The position numbers and the translations under genes were made by a program. From Biscogniauxia marginata (taxonomy: Eukaryota; Ascomycota; Sordariomycetes; Xylariales; Xylariaceae): 64,000 bases of DNA. Below the pieces are notes generated by a model, which saw nothing but the letters and a program-made list of their open reading frames with translations, was not told the origin of the DNA and searched no databases. Each line of letters starts with the position of its first letter. Position 1 is the stretch's first letter. The DNA lies in the NCBI GenBank assembly GCA_022695795.1, contig MU404206.1:1-64000 (forward strand), in the 5' to 3' direction. Positions 35,101-46,231 of this stretch are shown here, one piece after another.

Positions 35101-37989
35101 ACCCAACACCGGCCGGAGCTCACCTAAAGGAGCGAAAACTAGCCAGGTCGTAGCGATTTGATACAAAGTGCGGTGGGTTGGGGGCCTGGATTGCAGGCTC
35201 ATTCTTCGTTGCCTGCAGGTCAACGATCGCTATTACTAAACCCCTGGTTTAACATCTCATACGGGGTGAAATGGAGCGTGGACTAAAAAAGCCACCCGTG
35301 GAGGGACAGACACAGATCTACGCTTTGGTTGTGCGGAGGCGATACAAGTTGACTACTCCGTCCATCATATTCATCGATATTGCTGAACTACAGGGAATGA
35401 TCGCCTCCATGCGGATAGGAGATCAATGGGTCATGCCGCCGAAGCTTTGTGAATGTATTAGAATCTGAGATTTGAGATGTGAGAGACAGGTAATGTAGGG
35501 TCAGAGCCGAGAGCCACGCAGGCGTGGGTTCATGCTGCGGGTGGCCATTTTCAGGAGTGCTAGTAAATAAACCCTGCAGTCAGAAAAAAAGTGACAGCTC
35601 AGAAGCAACGATGGGGCCAAGCCGGGAAGAAGTTGACGACCAACTCGCAGCAAACTACCACGGCGTTGATAGAACAAGCCAGTTACGGAGGCGGAAGTAT
35701 GCTCTGTGGAAAACCACAACGCCGAGGATCCTTCCACTCGAGGCCCGCCCGATGCGACTGTGATGACGATCCCAGGCATAAGTAGGCAGAAAGAGGCTGT
35801 TGAAGCATGCGAGGCGCCTGCGGGCCGGTCTCCAGCAAGATACCTGCGGTTACGGCTGTGGATATCGTCAGTGACGACCTTACGAATGGTTTCGGCTACA
35901 ACTAACATTCCTGAAGGTCTCCGCTGCCGTCTTTTATTGTCCTGGGATTCGGGAAGCGCATACAGGCAGGCTCTACAGCAGAGTCAAAACGTTTGAAAGT
36001 TATCGCATGTTCAAGTGATATATTGTCCCGCATGTGACCACATCTCGTGACTACCCGTACGAGTTTAAAGAAGGGAGACGGGACCACCTTGTCTGATGGC
36101 GCGTAGCCTGGTCTAATGTACCCTCTGCCTTTCGCTCTCCATTCTCTCTCCCTCACACAGAGAAGCCCTCTTTCTCAGGCTGTCTTTCCATCTCCCGGTG
36201 CTCCCACCCAATAGCCTCCATAATTACCTGGCTTGTTGTAGTGGTGATATTCTTAGAGATGTAGATGTTGGTAGATATAGATCGGTATAGTGTCTGCCAT
36301 CCTAAGTGCTGTAGAAATACATACCAATTTGTTAAGCCACAAAAGCTCCACGTAGTGTGGGATTGGAGAAGTAGTTATATACCTACCAAACACAGTTATC
36401 TCAGCTCAATGCTCTCTCTGTCTTCACTGCTACCCTAGTATACTCCAAACATGAAACAGGCCCAATAGTGAGAAGCGCATGAATTCCTACTCTAATGCCC
36501 CCCGTAGCACTCCGGTAGCATTCCTAATATATTTCTAGGACCCTTCACTTGGCTTGATCTCAAGAACGTCCTTTTAAGCCGTCATGTGGCCCCGCAGCAT
36601 TCTCCCTTCTCTGCCCTACGCTTGACCCATAATGCTCGGTAAACCGGGAATAAATAACCAGTAGGCAAGCCAAGATGCAGATAGACGATTCGAGTATACC
36701 TAAATGGAGCAAGCTAGTAAGGTCGAGGAGTAGATTAGGGTCTAGTCTGTGTCTCGTGTCTGATAGTTACTAGCTTCCTTGCAATACCTCGCTGATCCGC
36801 AGGTGTTTTTTCATATACAATTCAGCACCTCGTAGTCGACCGTTGTATGTACGGGATTACCATCCACGGAAGATCGAGCAGAGATGGAAACTTTGAGTGG
36901 CCATCGAAGTAGCACTATAAATGCATATCCGGGTTGAAGTTGAGATGAACATATATCATATATATATAATATATATATCGGACTAGGGAAAAGGGGGGAG
37001 GGAGAGGGGGTCTACAGAATGATCTTGACGGGGTGGTGGTAACAAGCACAAGCTAGATCGCACTTACATTAGGTATGTACTTGGAATAGAAACTCGCAAA
37101 GTACATCCAGAAATAGATATTCGCCTACCTATGGAAGAAAGAGGGTGACTAGGTAGATAAATTGAATACATATGTATACGACGACCTTGGCCGTTCCGGG
37201 AAAAGGATACCAGAGACATGGAGGCGGCACAGAACTGACAGATTGTGAGGTCACGGAAAGTGAATGTGGGCCCACGCGCGTACATGTAGGTACATATCGT
37301 AGCTGCATGTAGCTACGTACCTGGGTACATGGCGTGTATACAGGACCTCATGTAGGTACATGCCAACTGTGGTTCCCACTCATTGCTGATGGGCTTTCAG
37401 TGGTGAAAAAAACTTTAGTAGCCAATCAAGATGAACCAATGGATGGGACAAACATGGTAAACGATCCCTGCGGGCACGCCATCCTCTCCAGGAAGCCCCA
37501 TCTTTATCCACTTTTCTTCACTCTCACCCGCCTACCTAGGAGCGATCCGTGAAACACTCTAATGTTTTTTTATTGCATTTTATTTTATTGTTTTTTTTTT
37601 CATTCCAATTTTTTCTTCTCGCCCTTCAACCCCCGTTTTCTCCTTTTGCCGAGGCCGAGTAGGTACTGCAGCAGGTCCCAGGCTACCTTACTTACGACTG
37701 GTACCATCTCTCTTTATCTCCAGTCACCAAGGTTCCAAGGACCCGAAGCTGCACGTACTACTAACAATTTCCACCGCGATCGCAAATCCTTGTTCCGACA
37801 CGTTAATCTCCCTCGTCTGGGCGACATCTTGAATCGCGTCAAAGGTCTATCCAGTCCAATCCAGCCAGCCTCTCCAGCCTGATTTCCCCATCCACTCGCG
37901 ACGTCGTTCAGCATCCAGTCGACACACACTGCATCAAAAGGTCGTCTGCACATCTGGTGCATTCCCGTCATCTACTAGAGGTACGTACA

Positions 37990-38009
37990 AGAGAGAGAGA
38001 GAGAGAGAG
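37990..38009. repeat. (AG)n microsatellite
   Basis: Ten AG units in a row, upstream of the Gbp2-like gene. Confidence 0.95.
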
Positions 38010-38375
38010 CAGAAGGCCTGCCCAGCTGACCATGCGGTCGCATATGCACCACTCTCCTCTTTTTTTTTTCTCCTGTCTTGTTCTGGTTTATTTTTATTCA
38101 TCGCACGCGCCCCCCAGCCCTCTGCACACACATACACACGAGATCAGCAAATGGGCGTCGCCTTGCAGATGGAGAGTGTCAACACCTGCGTCCCAGATCC
38201 CAATTCAGTCCAGCCTTATCTACCACACAGGCTGTCTTCAAGTACTACGCGACGCAACCATGGTGTTGTGGCCAGCATTGATCATGTTGGCAGCGGACTA
38301 GACTTGGGGACAAGATATGGAGTGGTGCGTGTCTACCTACCTACCTACCCTAGGTGGACTACCTGCTCCCCAGTC

Positions 38376-38401
38376 TGTGTGTGTATGTGTGTGTGTGTGT
38401 G
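38376..38401. repeat. (TG)n microsatellite, one interruption
   Basis: Alternating T and G for about 26 nt with one A interruption, upstream of the Gbp2-like gene. Confidence 0.92.
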
Positions 38402-38892
38402 CAGATGCAGCGGGAGGAGAGGAAAGGGGAAAGAGAGGGAGACGGAGACGGAGAGACAGAGAGACACATTGATGAGAGTCACACGCATACAACTGCTACT
38501 CGCTCTTCGTCCTTCTCAAACCTAGTACCTCGGACCTTAGGACTTGGACCTTGGGCTTGGGCTTGGGTCCCCCCCCAAAGGCCCTCTGGTCTCAAACTTA
38601 CTCCCCTCATGTTCCTCCCACCTTCAATGATTACCGTATCTACTACCGCTTGTCTTGTCTGCTTGACCTTGCCCCCCTAAAGAACTTGCGTACCTCCCTC
38701 CTTGTCACTTCTAAAGGCTCACCCCTCCATACCTACAGATTACATACACGGCCTGATCCGACCTATTCTATTGGCCCTTACTCATCAAAGTCTTGTCTGT
38801 CTTGTCGCAGAAAAAAAAAGGAAGACCAAATCCTTCTCAGGCGGCTAAAAAGTTTAACAAAAAAAGCCTCGCTCCCCTGAAAGAATTCGGCC

Positions 38893-41800
38893 ATGGGTAA
38901 GTCCATAAGTCCGTCCATACTCTTCTATCCAGATCCTCGAGCGACACAGCATCCCCAATCATCCTCGGCCGACCAAGTCGTATTCAGCGGCCCCTACATC
39001 CGTCCATACGTCTCTGCTACATCACCTGCTTATTTCACCATCTTATACCTGGGCGTCTGCTTTGTCACACCAGCCCTCCCGGCCACTCTTCCGAGCTGTT
39101 TTGCTTCTTTCTCTCTACCGCATCCCGCTTTAGTCTTCTCTATCCACCTAACCTACCTACACATGCCTTCGTCTCTGTCTGCCTCTGCTTCGCTCCCGCG
39201 CACGTACGTACAACTGTACATACACGTACACACGCGATACTTTCATCGTATCGTATCGTATGCTACCACTGTTATTTCTGTTGTTGTGCTTGTTCGCGCA
39301 GGTCCCCCGTTCTCCATGCCTATCTACCCAGTCCTGCCCTACATAACCATACCCTACCTACCTACATTACATCTACACCTACACCCGTTCCGGGGTTTCC
39401 TCCCTTCCCACCAATCCTCTCTCCTTAGCCGCATGTCCAGAGGCATAAAAAACAAAGTGCCTCCCTGACGTGATACTACATTCTTTAACCTGCCATTCAT
39501 TGCCTACTTTTGCCTACCATTAGTTCGGCTTTGTAACAGCCCACAACACTACCTGCTCCCTACTCCCTCCCACCAACTTCTACTTGCCCAATCAGCCCTC
39601 CTCGGCCTTCTTCCTCTACTTTTACTCTGCTCACTCAACCCACGCCCGCCTATCTCATAAGCACACCTCTACGCCTTTAATACGTTGCTGTTCCTCCCCA
39701 CCTCTGTTCCTGAGCCCTTCCCCTTCCCGATCCACTAACGGTCCTTGCCTCCTTCTCAACCCTCCGCATGCAACTGCGGCCCGTTGTAATTGGCAGCCGG
39801 GTTAACTTTTTACTACATTGATCACTCGACTACTCACTCCCGTCTTTATCCTCCCTCTTATACGGTTTCGTGGCTTTGGATTTATTCTAACCTTTGCCTA
39901 TTTTTAATAGCTGATACCGGAGATACATACCGCCCAGTAAGTTGTAAAAATAATCTTCCTGAATTTGAAGAGTGGCCACATTGCTCCGTATTTATTCTTT
40001 TCCCTTCCTTTACCCCATATCAACTTCAGATGACGGCAACTCTGTATTGGCGGCGAAACTCTAAATGAGCGCTTGTTTGTGCAGCCATTCAACTCTAGAA
40101 GGCCGCACTGCGCTATTTAGCCTGTGGACTAGATGAAAAGAAAGCAAAAGCGCTGTCACGATCAAAGCGTACTCGGATATCGTCCCAGCCGTCAAGTTTT
40201 CTGCCCAGAGGTCTAGGTCTTGACAGTACTCTCTTTCACCACCTAAGGCGCTCTTCGCAGTAAACTAGCCACACCGTTTGCAGGCCAAAAAGATTGCTAT
40301 CCATCATTACCTCTTCGCCATTTCTTCTAGCTAGTTTACCTGTCGGCAACTATCCGGCTGATTACGTTCCTGTTGCCATTCATGCTCCACCTCGATACTA
40401 ACGAGTCGCAGCGCGAGAGGTCTCGCTCTCCCCGACGTGGTCGATCAAGGAGTCCAGGTCGTTCGGCCCGACGCCGTTCATACTCTCCGCGGAGCCGGTC
40501 TCGCAGCCGCGACGATTATCGTAGAACGGATAGACGTTCGCGGTCTCCCATGACTGGAGCTGGAGCTACAGCTGGAGGATCAGGTTCGGGCTACGGGGGT
40601 CCGCCTCAGCGATCTTACGAGGAACGTGCTGCCGCACGCGAGCAAATGATGAATAACATCCGCGAGTCCTCACAACAGGACCGCCGTGTCTACGTCGGCA
40701 ACTTGTCTTACGACGTAAAATGGCATCACCTTAAAGATTTTATGCGACAGGGTGGGTCACCGATCACGACGGGGGTGGATCTTTGCTTGGTGATATAGTA
40801 TGGCTGACGGTGCTGCGATCTTCTAGCTGGAGAGGTTCTCTTTGCCGATGTTTTGATGCTTCCGAATGGAATGTCGAAGGTGGGCTTCTACACGTGATTC
40901 ATGGCTGGTTTTTTTCTGGTTTCTTCTCCTCTGGCTCTTGTTGGAATTGATGGATTGACGGGTTGGGACCTTTGTCCGCGGGTTTTTGTAGGGATGCGGG
41001 TAAGTCAAAAAGTCTGGCATCCGCCAGCAGAGTGTGCGCGAGTGAGCATTTTGAGCCGTCCACTAACACGGAAATAGAATTGTGGAGTATGCTACGAGGG
41101 AGCAAGCACAAACTGCTGTTGCGACTCTCAGCAACCAGAACCTTATGGGTCGACTCGTATATGTTCGCGAAGTAAGGACCTCGCCTTTTCGGACCTCCTA
41201 CGTTTGATATCGTTACTGAGCTTGGGAGTAGGATCGGGAAGCAGAACCACGGTTCATCGGTGCCACCGGAGGCCGTGGCGGTTTCGGAGGTGGAATGCAG
41301 GGTGGCTACGGCGGAGGTGGCTACGGAGGTGGTGCCGGCGGCGCTGGCGGCGCCATCGGAGGTGGCAATCGCCAGATATACGTGTCCAACGTTTGTCCAT
41401 TCCCATTCCATTTTCCTCTGGAAATTTGGGGAGGTCGTGCTCGGTGTTAACTTTTCATCCTAGCTTCCTTACACCGCAGGCTGGCAAGATCTCAAGGACT
41501 TGTTCCGTCAAGCAGGTTAGCCTATCCCGATGTCCCTCGTCGATGTATTTTATGTACGGCTCACTAACTTGTGTCCGGAATAGCTCGCAGCGGTGGTGTA
41601 GCCAGAGCAGATGTCCATCTAGGTCCAGATGGCCGACCTAAGGGATCTGGAATCGTCATGTTTGAACATCCCGACGACGCGCGCAACGCCATTCAGCAGT
41701 TCAATGGTTTCGAGTGGCAAGGCCGCCTGCTAGAGGTTCGCGAGGACCGGTTTGCCCACCAAGGACCCGGCGGCGGCGGCGGCGGCGGCGGCGGATATGG

Positions 41801-42398
41801 CCGTGGCGGCTTTGGTCGCGGAGGCTTCGGTGGAGGCTATGGAGGCCGCGGTGGATTTGGCGGTGGTCGCGGTGGATTTGGTGGTTATGGTGGACGTGGG
41901 GGTTATAGCGGTGGCGGCGGTGGCGGCGGCAGCTCCGCTGGAGGGTACGAGGCTGGTGGTAATGCCACCACAGCTGCTCCAAACCCCTTCACGGACTTCG
42001 CCACTACCGGAACTGATCCAAGCGAAACCATCTACGTCCGAAATGTAAGTCCCGTTGTCCCATCCCTATGAGTTGGAAAGGGGCTAGCCTATGTTGACCA
42101 CAGTTTTATCTAGCTCCCTTGGTCTACGAGCAATGAAGATCTCGTCGAGCTATTCACCACGATTGGAAAGGTGGAACAAGCGGAAATTCAGTACGAGCCT
42201 AGTGGAAGGTCCCGAGGAACAGGTGTCGTTCGCTTCGACAGCCAGACAACCGCCGAGACCTCCATCTCAAAGTTCCAAGGGTACCAGTATGGAGGACGAC
42301 CCCTTGGCCTTAGCTATGTCAAGTACCTCACACCTGGTGGAGGCGACAGCATGGACACGGATGCCCACGGCGGCCTGACTCAGGATCAGATCATGTAG
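38893..42398 (+). CDS. GBP2: Three-RRM SR-like mRNA export protein (Gbp2/Hrb1 type)
   Basis: SR/RGG RNA-binding protein of 493 residues; yeast Gbp2/Hrb1 load on nascent mRNA with TREX and monitor splicing before export. Ten exons: 38893-38896, 39911-39936, 40412-40751, 40827-40879, 40992-40999, 41078-41171, 41232-41390, 41464-41515, 41584-42044 and 42114-42398. An RS/SP-rich domain (11-58) is followed by RRM1 (about 102-180; VYVGNLSY), RRM2 (about 222-300; [15 protein letters not shown]), a Gly-rich RGG-type region (about 305-370) and RRM3 (about 394-470; [15 protein letters not shown]). The N-terminus [10 protein letters not shown] comes from two tiny exons behind introns of 1014 and 475 nt. 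The evidence is ATGG followed by GTAAGT, and a perfect TACTAAC...CAG just before 40412, so the in-frame ATG at 40382 lies inside an intron. The RRM body is certain, the first two exons likely. Confidence 0.88.
40992..40999 (+). other. 8-nt internal microexon of the Gbp2-like gene
   Basis: GGATGCGG sits between TTTTTGTAG and GTAAGTC. Joined to AAG before and A-ATT-GTG after, it gives SKGCGIVEYAT, the expected RNP1-side sequence of RRM1. Skipping it would shift the frame. Confidence 0.8.
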
Positions 42399-44126
42399 AG
42401 GGTTCGCTCTGGAGCGCACCTTGGTGCGTGATCTACGAACCATCTGACTCGGCGCGGCTTTCCACACCCCAGACCCGCCTCCCTTTCACGATCTCTTATT
42501 AATCAACTCCCAACTCTACTCGGAGCATATATGCGGAAGGTCGGTTAAATGGTCTCGGCGGCTGACGTCTTGTCCGTTGCATATCTGTGTACTACAATCT
42601 CTTTTTACAGCAATCGTTTTTCTTCGCCATTGAATTTTCTCTCTTCTAGTACGAAATACACGTCAGGTTGGGTGCGGAGAGAACGGATGGGATAATCTCC
42701 GGAGAACGATCTCGTTCAGCCCTGTCGCTGCTATACGCTTGACCGAGGCATGACCGAGCGCTTTAGAGCATCGACTTTACGGCCGACAGATAGCACCTAG
42801 ACAGGGCCTCCGTGGCTCGACAATTTCACGGGCCAAACAGAAGTCTTACATTTCTTTTCCTTCACGTTTCCTTCGCGCTGCACGGAAAGGGCCCCTTAAA
42901 AAATTACCGTTCTGGCATGGAAAAGGGAAGTCAGGGTGCTCTAAATTAGATTGTATTTCGAATGGCATTCCGAATTTTCCAAGGTTTGGTGGTTGGCCTT
43001 GTTTCCGGGCGTATTTGGGCACGGTGAGAAGCGTAGGACCTAACCGGCTTGTCTTGTGTTATGTGCGTGTGTAAGGTTGAGTGTGTTGTGCTTTTGTGTG
43101 GCACACCTTAGGCGGCGGGCATTGGCTGGTAGATGCTTGTGTGTTTGTAATGTGTGACTGAACTGGGCGGCAAGAGGCGGGCTGCTCCTCATTGAGGGTC
43201 CGTGTTTGCACTACCGGCTAGGGCTGGCGTTTGGGGGGTGTGAAAGGCTGCTGAGTCGTGTATTATGACGCTGACTGCTATGTATACCCCTAACATGCAC
43301 ATAGCTTATACTAAAACTGACGCCTTTGCCGGCCATGACAGCTAACTCGTGATTCGCACTGACTTGATTGAGCGTAATTTGAACCGTACTCTTGCTTGTC
43401 CTAGGTGCCCTTGAAACAACACTAGGTTATATGCTGCTATGTAGTCTCCCAACCCGACTGACTCCTCATTACACGTCTAGATCGGTAAACAATGCCCTGG
43501 AGAGCCTAAAGAAATCTAACCATGCTTCTTCTCGTCATCTCAGGATCGACGAATTTCTTTGTCAGACCTCGTAATTTAGTAGAATGCTGCAACATAGATA
43601 GCGTAGGACGGCCTGCCTATAGACTGACAGGCTAGTTGTCTTTCTCCCACTATTAACCCACAGATGATCAATAGTTAACGTTGCGTAAAAACTTTACGCG
43701 ATCGCGCCATCATATTGTCAGGACAGTGAAGAGAATCAGCTCAAGTTCCTCTCTCTGATCCATCTATCCATCCATCGACCCTGATTTCAACATAGCAAGT
43801 CGACTACGAACAAGAAGCCGACACAGAACCAACGAGTGCCTTCCCTCGACCGGTTTTATTGTTTCGATTTCTCCTATCGCGATTGTCTTACGCGACGAAG
43901 ACGACATCCTATTCGCCTCGGAAGAGTCTTTTGCCCCTGTCGAAACTCTCATTCCCATCTAGCTTGCCCCTAACTTCTTCTTCTTCTCTTAAGGTACGAA
44001 GGGGGAGAGACCGAAGGAGGTAGGTTGAAGAAGAAGAAGACAGAGGAGGGGAATAGGCAGAGAATATCAACGTGATAGAAAAAAGAAAGGAGCGAAGGAA
44101 GCAAGATTCCCTTCTACAAGAGGAGG
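42399..44126. other. Intergenic 1.7 kb
   Basis: 3' flank of the Gbp2-like gene (to about 43000), then non-coding DNA. From about 43960 it becomes A/G-rich (AAGAAGAAGAAGA near 44027), probably the leader of the small gene at 44127. No other gene supported. Confidence 0.55.
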
Positions 44127-44537
44127 ATGTGTGAGCTCCACCCGCAGAAGTGCGTGACGTGCAGGCTCGTGTGGACGGCGCACAAGAAGCTGGCCAGCTG
44201 CGAAAGCCAAGACCCGGGGGCGCGGTGTCCGGACAGCCTGTGCATGTACGTGGGGAACCCGCGGCGGCCAGTCAAGAGCGAGTGTGACAGCTGCCGAGAT
44301 GCGAGGGAGAGGGAGGAGGAGAGCCAGGACGATGACGACAATGAGGGGAAGGATGACAACGACAACGACAACGACGACGAGGCCGAGGAAAACGAGGGTG
44401 GGGCTTGTCATAACAATAAGGGCAGTGGTAGTAACGCTGCCGGCGCCGCTATTGCTGCTCGTCGGAGGAAGAAGAAAGCCATGGTCACTGCGGGCTTTGG
44501 CTCTGTTTCTGGTCCCGGGGGCATTCAGAGATGGTAA
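44127..44537 (+). CDS. Small Cys-rich acidic protein, unknown function
   Basis: Single exon of 136 residues. The first 56 residues hold eight cysteines (positions about 2, 9, 12, 25, 34, 39, 53 and 56) and two early histidines, starting MCELHPQKCVTC, which suggests a small zinc-binding module. An acidic tract of Asp/Asn/Glu (about 66-90) follows, then RRRKKK as a possible nuclear signal. The first half has strong GC third-position bias and the ATG follows a purine-rich leader, so it is likely real. No named family recognised. It lacks a signal peptide, so it is probably intracellular. Confidence 0.6.
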   Translation: MCELHPQKCVTCRLVWTAHKKLASCESQDPGARCPDSLCMYVGNPRRPVKSECDSCRDAREREEESQDDDDNEGKDDNDNDNDDEAEENEGGACHNNKGSGSNAAGAAIAARRRKKKAMVTAGFGSVSGPGGIQRW

Positions 44538-45153
44538 TTATGCTTTGCAGGGAAGAATAGGTAACCACAGTGTGGTGTAATCGAGGAGTTAGAAAACGAG
44601 GTAGGTAGCTGTACTATAATGTTTCGTTCGGGGGTTGAAGGGTTAAACGAGGGTCTACTCGGAAGAGTATTTAGCAATAGTTGGCTGGAGCTGGTACGGT
44701 TGTTCATTCTCCTAGAAGGCCATGTATATTTGATCTTTCTCCTTTTTCTCCTTAGCCCTTAATACGCGAGTAATAGACAAGTTTTATGAGATACATGGAT
44801 TCTAAACATGCGGATATCTACGCTTGACGCCGATAGAGGGAAACAGTCCCTGACCTAGAGGAAAGATACATCCAAAGGTGAAATTTCCCCTGTGAGTAAC
44901 CATACAGTTCTACGTGGTTGGATACTCACGTCCCTACCCACTCACCAGCTCCATCCCTGCGAGTGAAAGGGGCTAAGGAGTGCTAGTCTGTAATTGTTTT
45001 CGTAGACCTGTTAGCACACAGCCGAGTTTCGTTGCATGGGCCCATAACTATATCCATAGACATGCCCCTCTGTCTCTCTCTGTCTCTCTCTCTCTCTCGC
45101 GGGGGTAACGCTCCTCTTTCTCCCTCTACTCTTTTTTTTCCGTAACCGGGGCC
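44538..45153. other. Intergenic, convergent 3' flanks
   Basis: 0.6 kb between the Cys-rich gene and SRP14, which converge. A CT microsatellite lies at 45070-45098. No gene seen. Confidence 0.6.
45070..45098. repeat. (CT)n microsatellite with G interruption
   Basis: CT-alternating tract of about 29 nt with one TGT interruption, just downstream of the SRP14 stop. Confidence 0.92.
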
Positions 45154-45722
45154 TCAAGCCGCAGCCGCAGTAGCAGTAGCAGCACCGCCACCGCCCTTCT
45201 TCTTCTTCGCCTTTCCCTTCCGCTTGCTCCGGTCCCTAGGCTTGAGCGTAGTCATGCCCAACTTGCAAACCTCGGCGTAGCGCTCGAAGAAGGCAGGCAG
45301 AGAGTCGGCCTCGACGACGGTGGACAGCTTGATCTTACTGGCACGGTTCTCCTTGCCTTTGCTATTGGTGGCCCGGACAAGCACGGGTAGGGGCCGCGGC
45401 GGGTGCAGATCCGGGAATATGGTGTCGCTCGTAGCTTCGGGCAGCGGGGGCTGGTCGTAGGATACTGTAATTTTTGTAAATTTTTTTTACATTTAGCCGA
45501 AGTCTCTCTCAATGTAGGGAGGGTTTGTTTTGTCGGCCGCACGTACGTCTCTTCTGGGTCAGGACTATGGAGCCGTGGTCTTTGCCCTTCCTCCGGTCAA
45601 AGAGCTCGATGAGCTTCGTGAAGAACTGCGAGATACCGTAATGTATCTTGTCAGCACACTACATTTATAGTAGGGTTCTAGACAGGGGGAATATTTACCT
45701 CATCGTTGCTCAGGTGTCCCAT
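45154..45722 (-). CDS. SRP14: Signal recognition particle subunit SRP14
   Basis: Alu-domain subunit of the SRP that binds the 5' domain of SRP RNA and contributes to elongation arrest. Three exons on the minus strand: 45722-45699, 45625-45547 and 45464-45154, giving 137 residues. The first exon holds only eight codons (MGHLSNDE). Family landmarks: FFTKLIELFDRRKGKDHGSI, LTQKRLSYDQ across the second junction, FPDLHPPRPLPVLVRATNSK, and KIKLSTVVEADSLPAFFERY. The C-terminus is basic (KRKGKAKKKK) with a Gly/Ala tail, as in fungal and primate forms. It diverges from SGD1 across about 510 bp. Confidence 0.94.
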
Positions 45723-46231
45723 AACGACGGAGCTACTCTATAGGCCTGGTCCTTTTTTGTCGAGGGCTACAGCAGGTGGGAGAGCGGGGGAGGGGAGAGT
45801 CAAAAAGTTGACGTGTAGTTTGAATTAAATCGGCGGACAGGTGAGGAAAACGCGGCGTGAGGCGGGTCTTTGTGGGTTCCCGCTCCGCTGTGGGGTACCT
45901 AAGGTAATCAAGCTAATCTCGCAGCCCACGACCCACTCAAGCCGCTACCGAGCTACATACCAACGCTAAATTTTCTATACCGAACGCTAACCTAGACTTT
46001 TCCACTACCAGGAACCTTTCAAGTGAATCTCTCTTTTTCTTTTTCTTTTTGATGGGGAGAGGCGCCCATACTCTTATAACCCTCCGTCCTATACATTCAT
46101 TATTCGGATAAGATGGCTCCCCGACTCTCATCGGATTAGTGAAACAGCCCAAAAAGGGAAAGGAAAGGGAAAACGGTGTACTTCTGTAGCACTATTTTTT
46201 TCTTGTTTCCTCCTTTGCACCAGCTTCAAAC
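45723..46231. promoter_or_regulatory. Divergent SRP14/SGD1 promoter region
   Basis: 509 bp between two divergent starts. It contains T/C-rich and A/G-rich stretches (46030-46055, 46150-46170) and a GGTACCTAAGGTAA word near 45893. No clear TATA or known factor site assigned. Confidence 0.5.

Larger units (their letters stand above)
32146..38892. other. Gene-poor 6.7-kb region
   Basis: No gene supported. It begins with the COQ9 promoter. A dense TACCTAGGTAC block spans 32290-32430. From 32450 to 37000 the DNA is mixed to AT-rich; frames such as 34445-34824 and 35501-35908 (minus) have no codon bias or motif. TA repeats lie near 36953-36978. From 37560 the DNA is pyrimidine-rich, with an AG repeat at 37990-38009 and a TG repeat at 38376-38401. 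This is probably the promoter and 5' UTR of the downstream RNA-binding protein gene. Further non-coding 5' exons are possible there. Confidence 0.5.

Noticed and set aside
35501..35908. 135-residue minus frame starting LVVAETIRK
   Set aside because: No domain, no codon bias, begins with a non-ATG codon, and no flanking exon.
38893..39468. 191-residue open frame starting MGKSIS
   Set aside because: After the first four bases it runs into a perfect GTAAGT donor. The rest is Ser/Pro/Tyr-rich pyrimidine-tract translation. It is better read as exon 1 plus intron of the Gbp2-like gene.
40382..40411. In-frame ATG ([10 protein letters not shown]) as the Gbp2-like start
   Set aside because: The stretch contains TACTAAC followed by CAG, an ideal branch point and acceptor. 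Upstream exons give a more typical MADTG start.
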